NCBI RefSeq assembly: GCF_014897675.1 | Contig: NZ_JABUXU010000009.1 | Location: 1 to 64,000, forward strand | From: Advenella sp. FME57 | Lineage (GTDB): Bacteria > Pseudomonadota > Gammaproteobacteria > Burkholderiales > Burkholderiaceae_B | Length of the DNA: 64,000 nucleotides | Direction: 5' to 3' | Part shown: positions 1-7,407 of the stretch, piece after piece | Layout of the letters: each line of letters starts with the position of its first letter | Numbering within the stretch: position 1 is the stretch's first letter | The notes under the pieces: model-generated | Told to the model about the DNA's origin: nothing | Databases searched by the model: none | What the model saw: only the letters and a program-made list of their open reading frames with translations | Made by a program: the position numbers and the translations under genes

Positions 1-24
1 CATCGTCAGGCTTTTTATTCCTTC

Positions 25-58
25 AAACGCCCCGCAATTTAACCATTGCGGGGCGTTT
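25..58. terminator. Bidirectional intrinsic terminator
   Basis: A perfect 14-bp inverted repeat, AAACGCCCCGCAAT and its complement, encloses a 6-nt TTAACC loop. A T-containing tail follows on the right and A-rich sequence lies on the left, so it can work on either strand. It probably ends a gene lying left of the window. Confidence 0.8.
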
Positions 59-59
59 G

Positions 60-576
60 TGCTTTAACGCACGCGTTATTTATGCGAATATTGTTTTATG
101 CGCTGCCTCAGTACGGCATGCACTTCCCGTGACTACGCCAAATGGTGATTCAATTGCCGTAATCTGAGAACGTATCATTCAAAGATCCTGTCCAATTAAT
201 ATGAGTGGACAGCCTGGCAGACGAATTTATTTTCATTAACAACGTCCTTGCGCACTCTTGAGACCGCCCAGAATAGATGGGCTATAAACACATATGGACA
301 TGGCCGCATAAGCGGCCATTATCTTTTATAGATCACTGCAATGGTGCGCCTTAATGTCAACAGATTGATGAATTGGCCGTGGATGCCTGTCTCGAACTGC
401 CCCTTATGAACCAGTCTGCTAGGATCTCCTTTGTTCTAAAATGCCACCGGGCTTTTCTGATGGGACCGTAGAACCGACTTCATCACATCTGAACACAATG
501 TTGATCAATACCAGCACATTGACAACGCGGCGCCGACGCCAGCCGGAGGTGCCTTACTTTCATAATGGCCATGCGC
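60..576. other. Gene-free stretch at the left edge
   Basis: I find no supportable coding region here. Two inverted repeats stand out: CTGTCCA/TGGACAG at 188-212 with an 11-nt spacer, and ATGGCCGC/GCGGCCAT at 300-319. The rest has mixed composition and many stops on both strands. It could be degraded mobile DNA, but no transposase motif can be read. Confidence 0.5.
300..328 (+). terminator. Hairpin with T-rich tail
   Basis: An 8-bp perfect stem, ATGGCCGC/GCGGCCAT, has a 4-nt ATAA loop and is followed by TATCTTTTA. The form is that of an intrinsic terminator on the plus strand, but no plus-strand gene is visible upstream inside the window. Confidence 0.5.
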
Positions 577-1485
577 CTAGTAACGGGCGTCCTTTGGTTT
601 TTTCCCATTAGGCCAATCGTTCACTTTGCCAGCAAAGTCAGGACGGTCCTGGTGGGTAAAGTACTCAGCTACGTCGATTGCCTGCTGGTCTGTCAGCACG
701 TTGCCAGCGCCCCATAGCCCTCCTGTATGGACACTCATGGGCATGTTGTATTTGACGAAAGCGGCGGCTTTGTAGGTTCTCGCCATGCCGGCGCCAATAT
801 TGAATGATTCATCTCCCCACAGCGGAGGGAAAGCTATATTGCCGGCTGAATCACGCTTGCCTTCACCATTATCGCCGTGACAGCTTGCACAATATTGTCG
901 GTAAATTTCTGCGCCGCGCAGTGGGTCTGGTTTCAATGTCATATCGATCCGGCCCGCGTTGCGAATATCCACTTTCGCCCCGTGAGGCAGTCCCTGAGCC
1001 AGCCACTTCATATAGGCGATCATCGCTTTCATTTCCTTGCTGTCTTCAGCAAGAGGCTTGCCGTTCATAGAGCGTTGCATACAGCCGTTTATCCGGTCGG
1101 CAAGGCTAAATACCCGTCCTGCCCTCGGGTTGGGCTGTGGGAAAGCATTATAGGTATTGATGAACGGCGCGCCCAGAGGCACTTTGCCCTGAGCGATATG
1201 ACAGCTGTTGCATGCCATTTGTGATTTTACGTAATCTGGCAACAGGCGATTGGTTTCATTTAGAAGACGTTTTCCGTACAGGATTTCGTCTGCGTTTTGT
1301 TCGTTCAAAATGCTTTGATCGTCGGGTACGATGTAATCGGGCAAAGTTCTACCATCCTTGTCTTTTACACTATAGCGTTGTGGTGTGCCCGTGAGCGTGT
1401 CCAATTCCGTTGCCTGCGGGGAGGCGGGGATCTCGGTTGCGTACATACTGCAACAGGCCAGCAGATGGATAATGAATTTATTCAT
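577..1485 (-). CDS. tsdA: Dihaem cytochrome c, TsdA-like thiosulfate dehydrogenase
   Basis: The 302-residue protein is exported and carries two haem c sites, CNSCH (92-96) and CASCH (199-203). Between them the segment RINGCMQRS places Cys135 where TsdA enzymes have the unusual Cys axial ligand of haem 1. K245 and M248 in the KYNMP segment are candidate distal ligands for haem 2. TsdA joins two thiosulfates into tetrathionate in the periplasm and releases two electrons. The N-terminus is a short hydrophobic export signal in which LLAC at 8-11 might act as a lipobox. The ATG overlaps the end of the upstream cytochrome gene by 8 bp and follows a good AGGAGGG site, so the two are translationally coupled. 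The family assignment rests on motifs read by eye; another dihaem cytochrome c is the alternative. Confidence 0.75.
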   Translation of the reverse strand: MNKFIIHLLACCSMYATEIPASPQATELDTLTGTPQRYSVKDKDGRTLPDYIVPDDQSILNEQNADEILYGKRLLNETNRLLPDYVKSQMACNSCHIAQGKVPLGAPFINTYNAFPQPNPRAGRVFSLADRINGCMQRSMNGKPLAEDSKEMKAMIAYMKWLAQGLPHGAKVDIRNAGRIDMTLKPDPLRGAEIYRQYCASCHGDNGEGKRDSAGNIAFPPLWGDESFNIGAGMARTYKAAAFVKYNMPMSVHTGGLWGAGNVLTDQQAIDVAEYFTHQDRPDFAGKVNDWPNGKKPKDARY

Positions 1486-2833
1486 GTATTCCCTCCTGAA
1501 ACGTATTGGAGTTAACCGCTTTGTCGGCGAGGAATTGCCGCATATGTTGAATGTCCTTGCGCTGAACTTCGGGTGCCTGGTTTGTCCAGCCGTTACGAAT
1601 GAAATTGATAACTGAGAGTAGCTGTTCGTCGCTCAGTTGAGCAAAACCCGGCATGGCAAATGCCATGCGGTCGTATTGGGTATGCGGCATCCGCCCGCCT
1701 TCCAGGACGATTTGGATGACCGATTGGGGATTGCGCGCGTAAATGGCCGAATTTCCCGCGAGTGCAGGGAATATGCGCGCCATACCCTTGCCATCAGCGC
1801 GATGACAGGTAACGCAATATTGCATGTATACGATAGCGCCCAGGCTGCCGGGATTGTTCCGAGTCAAGAGCGCTGCTGTGGTCGTATCTGTTTTGTCGGA
1901 AAAATGCTGTAGTTTGTCCGAAACCGGAGGCAGCCGCTTAAGATAAGCCGATAATGCACCGATATCGTCATCGGAAAAGTACTGGGTACTGTGCTGTACT
2001 ACGTCGGCCATTGCGCCGAAGGCTGCAGCAATGTTATTGCGCCCGGTTTTGAAAAACAGTTCCAGGTCTTCCTGACTCCAGGACTGTAGTCCCCGCGCTT
2101 CGCCTCGTAGGCTCTTGGCGCGCCAGCCATCAATGACGGCGCCGGACAAATAGCTGTCCCCATCAGCCAGTCTCAGTGCTTTTTCCTGATAGAAGAGGCC
2201 GCGAGGAGTATGACAGGCGCCGCAATGCCCTGGGCCTTCGGCCAGATACTGGCCGCGCGACAAGCGCGTATCGGTTGGATCCTCGGCAACGAACTGGCGG
2301 TTCGGCGCGAACAACGCCTGCCACCAGGCGATGGGCCAACGCAAGTTCAAGGGCCAGGGGAAGGTGGAGCTTTCATTAGGCTGCCTGACAGGTATGACTT
2401 CGGACATAAAATAGGCATACAGTGCCTTGATATCCGCTTGCGGCATGATTGTGTAGGAGGGATAGGGCATGGCGGGATACAACGGAGTCCCTGTGGCACT
2501 GACTCCGTGACGCACGGCATTATCGAACTGACTGAATGTGTAGGCACCTATACCAGTCTCCCTGTCTGGCGTGATATTGGTCGAATAAATGACGCCCAAT
2601 GGAGTGTCCATCGCTAGTCCGCCGGCAAATGGCTGACCGTCGGCGGTGGTGTGACAGGCGATGCAATCAGCTGTGCGGGCAATGTATTTGCCTCTTTGAA
2701 TGAGTTGCGGATCCAGAATATCGACTTGTTGGTTATCTGCCGGTGCTCGTTCATGAAGCAGTAGCTGCGAGCCTGCATAACCGGCACCCAACATCAATAA
2801 AAGAAACAACAGTAGAGATTTCAATACTTTCAT
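1478..2833 (-). CDS. Membrane-anchored trihaem cytochrome c, alcohol/gluconate dehydrogenase type
   Basis: Starting at the ATG before the KVLKSLLLF segment, the product has 451 residues and one N-terminal membrane anchor or uncleaved signal (about 5-20). Three haem c sites follow: CIACH (57-61), CGACH (204-208) and CVTCH (340-344). This three-domain layout is typical of the cytochrome subunit of membrane alcohol, gluconate or aldehyde dehydrogenases, which passes electrons to ubiquinone or a terminal oxidase. No dehydrogenase large subunit is nearby. The partner is instead the TsdA-like gene downstream, overlapping by 8 bp, so I infer it takes electrons from thiosulfate oxidation. An in-frame upstream start at 2899 would add 22 polar residues before the signal sequence and is unlikely. 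Confidence 0.75.
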   Translation of the reverse strand: MKVLKSLLLFLLLMLGAGYAGSQLLLHERAPADNQQVDILDPQLIQRGKYIARTADCIACHTTADGQPFAGGLAMDTPLGVIYSTNITPDRETGIGAYTFSQFDNAVRHGVSATGTPLYPAMPYPSYTIMPQADIKALYAYFMSEVIPVRQPNESSTFPWPLNLRWPIAWWQALFAPNRQFVAEDPTDTRLSRGQYLAEGPGHCGACHTPRGLFYQEKALRLADGDSYLSGAVIDGWRAKSLRGEARGLQSWSQEDLELFFKTGRNNIAAAFGAMADVVQHSTQYFSDDDIGALSAYLKRLPPVSDKLQHFSDKTDTTTAALLTRNNPGSLGAIVYMQYCVTCHRADGKGMARIFPALAGNSAIYARNPQSVIQIVLEGGRMPHTQYDRMAFAMPGFAQLSDEQLLSVINFIRNGWTNQAPEVQRKDIQHMRQFLADKAVNSNTFQEGIHE

Positions 2834-3230
2834 GGCGTTTACTTCAAGACTATGACCGGACCAATCAATCACGTTTCGCATATATGGTACTGCGATCACT
2901 TTTGTTTGGTTTGTATTACTTGAAGTTGTTTTGACCTACCGCAAACGAAGCTTCTTGTTGTGGTAAAACGCCCATATGCCTGAAAAGAACCAATCTGCAT
3001 TGCACGGCCTATTCAGGCTAGTAGCTCAACTGAGCGGAATAGACAGTTGATGGCATCTGTATGCAAATACATCGCCAGGACACTGTCAATGCGATTCCCT
3101 TGTCGCGACAACAGGTACGCATAAGCCAACGGCGAAATTTCGATTATCGTGACAATGATTATTGTTTTATCTATTCGTGAAACGGTTCGTTTATGTAGTG
3201 CCGCGTATTGGCCCACTAAGGAAAACGCAT
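2834..3230. other. Intergenic stretch with no convincing gene
   Basis: This region is richer in A and T than its neighbours. A minus-strand reading frame of 67 codons (3013-3216, TTG start) exists but shows no recognisable motif or ribosome site. It lies directly downstream of the possible gene fragment at 3232-3459, so both might be remnants of the same lost region. The promoter of the cytochrome operon should lie near 2840-2950, but I cannot place it. Confidence 0.4.
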
Positions 3231-3231
3231 C

Positions 3232-3459
3232 TTAAATAGCCTTTTCAAAGCCGTTGGTATAGAGCTCATTTAATATGAGCAGACACTCTCGTAAGCAAAT
3301 TAATCGTCGCTCAACAACTGGATTGTGTGCTGACCCCAGTATTAGCCAAGGAGGGACAACTGCTTTGGTCTTTCCCGCTATTGGCTCGCTCGCTACGTTG
3401 AAATCTGGCATCCCAATGCTTTCAGTTACATTCCACAGCAATTGGTAGGCATCCTTCAT
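3232..3459 (-). pseudogene. Possible short gene or 3' fragment of a lost gene
   Basis: On the minus strand the bases left of the acyltransferase gene translate into 75 residues of ordinary protein-like composition starting MKDAYQLLWN and ending NGFEKAI. The open frame runs on past 3500 into the opposite-strand acyltransferase gene, where it looks like a shadow. The likely readings are a small gene starting at the ATG at 3459, with only a weak AAGGC ribosome site, or the surviving 3' end of a gene cut when the acyltransferase arrived. I do not recognise the family. Confidence 0.3.
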
Positions 3460-3510
3460 GCCTTGAGCGCCTCGGATCGTTACAATATATGATTCAACAG
3501 AGGACGATAC

Positions 3511-4476
3511 ATGCAGCGTAACGCGGGAACAGATGGGCTGAAGATAGCATTGGCAATGATGGTGGTTGCCCTGCATGCGTCGTTGTTTACAGAGACCGCC
3601 GAGTATCTTAATTACATATTCGTGAACGGGCTGCTTCGCATTGCCGTGCCGACCTTCTTTATCATCAATGGTTTTTACTTCTATCCGTTGATAGCCCGAA
3701 ATCGTTCCTTTACTAATTGGGCCAAACGCCTGGCTGTGTTGTACGGTATCTGGATGTTGCTGTATTTGCCATTCTATTGGCCGGTACACTGGGAGCTCGC
3801 CCGTGATCAGATTGGCCTGCTGGAAAAGCTGGTGTTTGGCTATCATCATTTATGGTATCTGGTGGGCACCTTGGGCGCCGGGGCGGTATTGCATGTATTG
3901 CGTACACGCAGTGACAAACACATTCTTATCTCTGCCGTAGCGTTGTTTGTGATGGGCTATGTGTTGCAGGCAATTGGCAATTATGCGCCGATCGAAGAAG
4001 GGGTAGCGGGGTATCTGTTGAATTCTGGCTGGATTTTCCGCAACTTTCTGTTCTTTGGCTTTCCCCTGTTTGCCATAGGGTATTTGATCGCCAAACACCG
4101 CCTGCACAAATTGCCTCGTCGTGACCCACAATTGCTGTGCGCCATATTTGCGTCAGTCATGCTGCTGGTAGCGGAAAGCTCCGTGCACTATTTTCTGCAC
4201 CCCGCCAAGGCGGGCGTAGATATGTACCTTTCTCTGCTGGTGCTGTGTCCGCTGCTTTTCATTTTTTTTCACAGCCGCTCTGCAAGACTGAATACGGACT
4301 TTCTGTCCAAGCTTTCTACCGCCATTTACCTGACGCACGTATTCTTTATCAATATTTTGCTAAACACAGGCTGGATGGAGCAGGGCACGCCACTGTTTGT
4401 CATGGTGATGTTTGCCAGCACCGTAGTATCAGCCTTGCTGGTCTGGTCTGATCGTAGGTGGAATATTCTGTTCTGA
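3511..4476 (+). CDS. Acyltransferase-3 family membrane protein
   Basis: The 321-residue integral membrane protein has about ten hydrophobic segments. Its N-terminus (NAGTDGLKIALAMMVVALHA) fits the acyltransferase-3 signature, with the conserved His of the first transmembrane helix at residue 22. WecH, OafA and related proteins move O-acetyl or other acyl groups from the cytoplasm onto surface sugars of lipopolysaccharide, enterobacterial antigen or exopolysaccharide. The ATG follows an AGAGGA ribosome site. No glycan gene is adjacent, so the acceptor cannot be inferred. The gene stands alone, facing the 3' end of the PLP enzyme gene. Confidence 0.75.
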   Translation: MQRNAGTDGLKIALAMMVVALHASLFTETAEYLNYIFVNGLLRIAVPTFFIINGFYFYPLIARNRSFTNWAKRLAVLYGIWMLLYLPFYWPVHWELARDQIGLLEKLVFGYHHLWYLVGTLGAGAVLHVLRTRSDKHILISAVALFVMGYVLQAIGNYAPIEEGVAGYLLNSGWIFRNFLFFGFPLFAIGYLIAKHRLHKLPRRDPQLLCAIFASVMLLVAESSVHYFLHPAKAGVDMYLSLLVLCPLLFIFFHSRSARLNTDFLSKLSTAIYLTHVFFINILLNTGWMEQGTPLFVMVMFASTVVSALLVWSDRRWNILF

Positions 4477-4643
4477 CACCGACCTTTCACATGGAATGCA
4501 CGGCGAATGTGGCAGCAGGCCGGTTGCTACGCATAGCCACAGTCCGGCAAGGCCTTTGGCCGGCGCTGATACGAATGCGCCGCAGCAGGCAGCCATGGTC
4601 TACATAGCCGTAACAGCGCGCAATGTAAGCCGGGAAGTAGAAT

Positions 4644-5927
4644 TCAGAAGCGCGTAGTAATGTAGGACCGCGCCTGGCCCGTGTCATCAATAACAGGCAT
4701 CCATTTCCACTTATCAAATGTCGTGCAGGGATGGGAGATGCCCAGCATGATCCTGTCGCCCACAGCAGGAGCAGGGCCGGCAGCGTCAAAATGTAAATAG
4801 GCGTGCTGGTCATTGAGCGCAGTGATTTGCCAGGTCGGTTCCGGCGCGCTGCGAACCCGTTCACCTACCGGCGCGTAGCCAGTGACAAAGGGCAACGTAA
4901 GGTCATAGGAAATGTCCCGTTTACCGCAGGTAAGCAGCGCCAGCCCGGGTTCCGGCACCGACTGCACCATGGTCCATACCTCCAGGGCCGCCCTTAGGCT
5001 TTCCTGCAGGTGCTCGCGCTCCTGGACTTTGGCCAGATGACGCTTATAGACGCCGTGGTCGTGTGTGATATAGCATCCCGAGCGCAGTACGCCTCGTACT
5101 GGCCGATCCAGGCTGATTTTCAGACCGGGGACGACCAGATCAAAAATGGCCGAGCCGCCGGCCGAGATAATGATTTCGTCAGTGTCGAACAGCTGCTGTT
5201 GAGCGCAGGCGCGCGCGACTGCTTCACAACGGGCCATGAGTGCGTCAACGGCCGGCTTGTCCTTTTCTGTGTCGGTGGCCAGGTTTCCTTCGTAGCATTC
5301 GATGCCGCCCAGCGCGAGTACGGATGATTGATGTATGCAGCGGGCCAGCGCCAGAGCCTGTTCCAATTGGCGGCAGCCTGTACGCTGGCCTGCAATACCG
5401 ATTTCCAGCAGGCAGTCAAAGCGTATGCTTTGCTGCTGGTTGTCCTCACTGTAACGTCTAGCCCAGGCTTCGATATAAGCGACCTGTTCAATTGAATCGA
5501 CCAGAAACCAAATGCGCAGGTCGGGATGCATTTGCAAAAGTGACTGTAATTGGCGCAGGTCGGCATCACATACAACCTGATTGGCAATAATAATACGCTT
5601 TGCACCGGCCTGAATGCCGGTCTGGGCCTGAAACATGGTAGCAAAGGTGAGCCCCCACGCACCGGCGGCAAGTTGTTGGCCAAACAGTTCAGGCGACATG
5701 GTGGTTTTGCCATGCGGCGCAAGGCTAACACCTTTGTCGCGGGCAAAACGCTGCATCCATTGCAAATTGTGTTCCAGGGCCGGCTGGTTCAGCACCGCCA
5801 ACGGGAACGCAAAGGCGTTGTCGTAAACGTTAAGCCGGGCTGCGGCGAAGGTTTCGGGTGCCGTCGTGGCAAGTTCTGCTGGAAAATGCTTTAGTGTGCA
5901 AGCCTGTATCGGAAGGGGGTCACTCAT
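4644..5927 (-). CDS. D-serine-deaminase-like PLP enzyme (alanine racemase N-domain fold)
   Basis: The 427-residue protein has a fold-type III PLP barrel followed by a C-terminal beta domain. Lys74 in HGKTTMSP is the expected Schiff-base lysine. The C-terminal SHPCTTFDKW places His399 and Cys401 where the zinc ligands of eukaryotic-type D-serine dehydratase (DSD1) lie. Members eliminate ammonia from D-serine or D-threonine, or are annotated simply as amino acid deaminase. The start at 5927 is chosen because AGGA lies 7 nt upstream; an in-frame start at 6023 would overlap the next gene. Together with the DadA gene about 1.5 kb away it suggests catabolism of D-amino acids. The exact substrate is not readable from sequence. 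Confidence 0.75.
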   Translation of the reverse strand: MSDPLPIQACTLKHFPAELATTAPETFAAARLNVYDNAFAFPLAVLNQPALEHNLQWMQRFARDKGVSLAPHGKTTMSPELFGQQLAAGAWGLTFATMFQAQTGIQAGAKRIIIANQVVCDADLRQLQSLLQMHPDLRIWFLVDSIEQVAYIEAWARRYSEDNQQQSIRFDCLLEIGIAGQRTGCRQLEQALALARCIHQSSVLALGGIECYEGNLATDTEKDKPAVDALMARCEAVARACAQQQLFDTDEIIISAGGSAIFDLVVPGLKISLDRPVRGVLRSGCYITHDHGVYKRHLAKVQEREHLQESLRAALEVWTMVQSVPEPGLALLTCGKRDISYDLTLPFVTGYAPVGERVRSAPEPTWQITALNDQHAYLHFDAAGPAPAVGDRIMLGISHPCTTFDKWKWMPVIDDTGQARSYITTRF

Positions 5928-5970
5928 CAGTTTGTCCTGCTTAATGCGCTGCAACGTTTGGTGTCGATCT

Positions 5971-6474
5971 CTATTCGGGTTTTTTACTGTCGCTATCAGT
6001 ATCCGAGGACGAACCAGGTTCATCGGCCGTGTCGTCCGGGAGCTCGATCTGGCTCAGCTTTTGCCAGAGCGCACCCATTTCATCGAAATACTGGTAAATA
6101 TCTACCAGCGTCAGTTCGTCGGTTTCGAACGATCCACCCAAGACCGGGGGGGTTGCGAGCGCAAAAACAGAATTTTCAGGTAACGGGGTTTCCAGCTTTG
6201 ATGCCATCAGCAGCAGCGAGAAGTAATCGGTAATGAATTCGGGATCGGCAAGCACAGCGCGAAACTCATCAAAGTCCGAGGCAATGTGCTCCAGTTCACC
6301 GTCGTTGGTGTCCAGAAACAGAATATGACCGGTTTCAGGCTCAAGCAAAAAGCAGTCTGCCGTTTTGGTGACAAGCAGAATTTCGACCTGGGCTGGCAGG
6401 AGCCATTGCCAGTGATTCAGCAATCGTGGCTGGTTAAGATTATCAGTGGCAATGGTCAGGTCGTTCAGATTCAC
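5971..6474 (-). CDS. DUF1851 / Tdi1-C-like protein
   Basis: This 167-residue acidic protein begins with GTG, preceded by AAGGAG. The central part resembles the DUF1851 domain, the C-terminal domain of the Agrobacterium immunity protein Tdi1: a LFLDTNDGELEHIASDF strand-helix unit, then a PPVLGGSFETDELTLVDIYQY segment with the typical GG followed by an acidic stretch. The last 20 residues are Ser/Asp-rich and probably disordered. In type VI secretion loci such proteins neutralise a toxin, but no effector or secretion gene is seen here, so the role is unknown. It lies between the TM2 gene and the PLP enzyme, all on the minus strand, with short gaps that would allow co-transcription. Confidence 0.6.
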   Translation of the reverse strand: MNLNDLTIATDNLNQPRLLNHWQWLLPAQVEILLVTKTADCFLLEPETGHILFLDTNDGELEHIASDFDEFRAVLADPEFITDYFSLLLMASKLETPLPENSVFALATPPVLGGSFETDELTLVDIYQYFDEMGALWQKLSQIELPDDTADEPGSSSDTDSDSKKPE

Positions 6475-6540
6475 GTGCGCTCCTTGCGTCGTTGACGTGG
6501 GCAGAAGTGTCGGGCCGCCTGTACCCCTGCCGCGTGGTTA

Positions 6541-7014
6541 TTATGACGATTGAATGCGCAGACGGTATTCTTCGTCATTCATGAAAATATATCTTACCGC
6601 ATCAATCAGGCTTAGAAATACCGTGAGCGGCAACCAGATGAAACTGATGATCAGATACAGCATCCCCATGCCTATCTGGCCGTTGTAAAAGCGGTGCGCG
6701 CCCAGCCAGCCCAGGAAAATCGCCAGAAAAATGGCTATTTTACGGGAGCTTGCCTGGCGTGTCAGTTCTTCATCCTTGTTCTTGTATATCCAGATGCACA
6801 CGATAGCCGTCACCACCAGGGCGACCAGTATTTTGACGGGATGCCGGGAGACGTATTCGGAGACGGTGTAATACAGATCGGAAAAGTTATAGATGACCAG
6901 ACCGGTGATGTCATGCAGCCACACAGCCAGCGCGGTGAACACGCCTTCGCCGAAGGTCAGTCCGATCAGGACAATGATAAAGACGATAATGGGCAGGAGA
7001 ATTTTCTGGAGCAT
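6541..7014 (-). CDS. TM2-domain membrane protein
   Basis: Read from the ATG at 7014 the product has 157 residues. Two N-terminal hydrophobic stretches come first (a helix near 3-22, another near 60-78). The C-terminal half carries the TM2 motif, a pair of helices around GWLGAHRFYNGQIGMG. TM2 proteins are small inner-membrane proteins without a defined biochemical role in bacteria. A TTG at 7038 would add 8 residues (MCPSRPAA); neither start has a clear ribosome site, so the start is uncertain. Upstream at 7117-7164 lie four 11-bp repeats that could regulate this gene. Confidence 0.7.
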   Translation of the reverse strand: MLQKILLPIIVFIIVLIGLTFGEGVFTALAVWLHDITGLVIYNFSDLYYTVSEYVSRHPVKILVALVVTAIVCIWIYKNKDEELTRQASSRKIAIFLAIFLGWLGAHRFYNGQIGMGMLYLIISFIWLPLTVFLSLIDAVRYIFMNDEEYRLRIQSS

Positions 7015-7407
7015 GGCAGCGGGTCTCGATGGGCACAAAACGACCGTTAGGGATTTGCATTGCGAAATCGCATGACGGGCGCGGGTTAATGAGGCAGTAA
7101 ATCTGAATCAGTAAACGTTGGATAAGCGTTAGATAAACGTTTGATAAGCGAATGTTAGATAAGGGTATATTCGCATAAAAACAAGGTTGGGCCGGGGTGG
7201 TTCGGCGCATGGATGCTTCATTGCGTTTCGGGTACAAAATACGGCATGCGTCATGGATTGGTCTCCTTTGCCTGACTGCAACCATAACTGGTCCGCCAGC
7301 TGTATATTGCCAGGGCAATTGGCCGGCTGTTGCATGCGGCGCGCAGTGAGCAGCACAAAGGCAGGGTACACCGCCAATTCGGCCTTTACACCGTCTGTGC
7401 CTGGCGC
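7015..7407. other. Intergenic region upstream of the TM2 gene, with repeats
   Basis: No coding region is supportable here. The main content is the block of 11-bp repeats listed separately. Since the flanking genes both point left, this is the promoter region of the TM2 gene and the 3' flank of dadA. Confidence 0.5.
7117..7164 (-). repeat. Four 11-bp iterons
   Basis: Three copies abut exactly (7117-7127, 7128-7138, 7139-7149) and a fourth follows after 4 nt (7154-7164). The consensus is GTTNGATAARC, reading GYTTATCNAAC on the minus strand. The 11-bp period is close to one turn of B-DNA, which would put each copy on the same face. This suits cooperative binding of a regulator at the TM2 promoter. 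The binding protein is unknown. Confidence 0.6.

Noticed and set aside
3232-3849. Full 205-codon minus-strand frame across the acyltransferase start
   Set aside because: The upstream half is a shadow of the acyltransferase gene; only the part left of 3511 looks like protein, and it is listed as a possible fragment.
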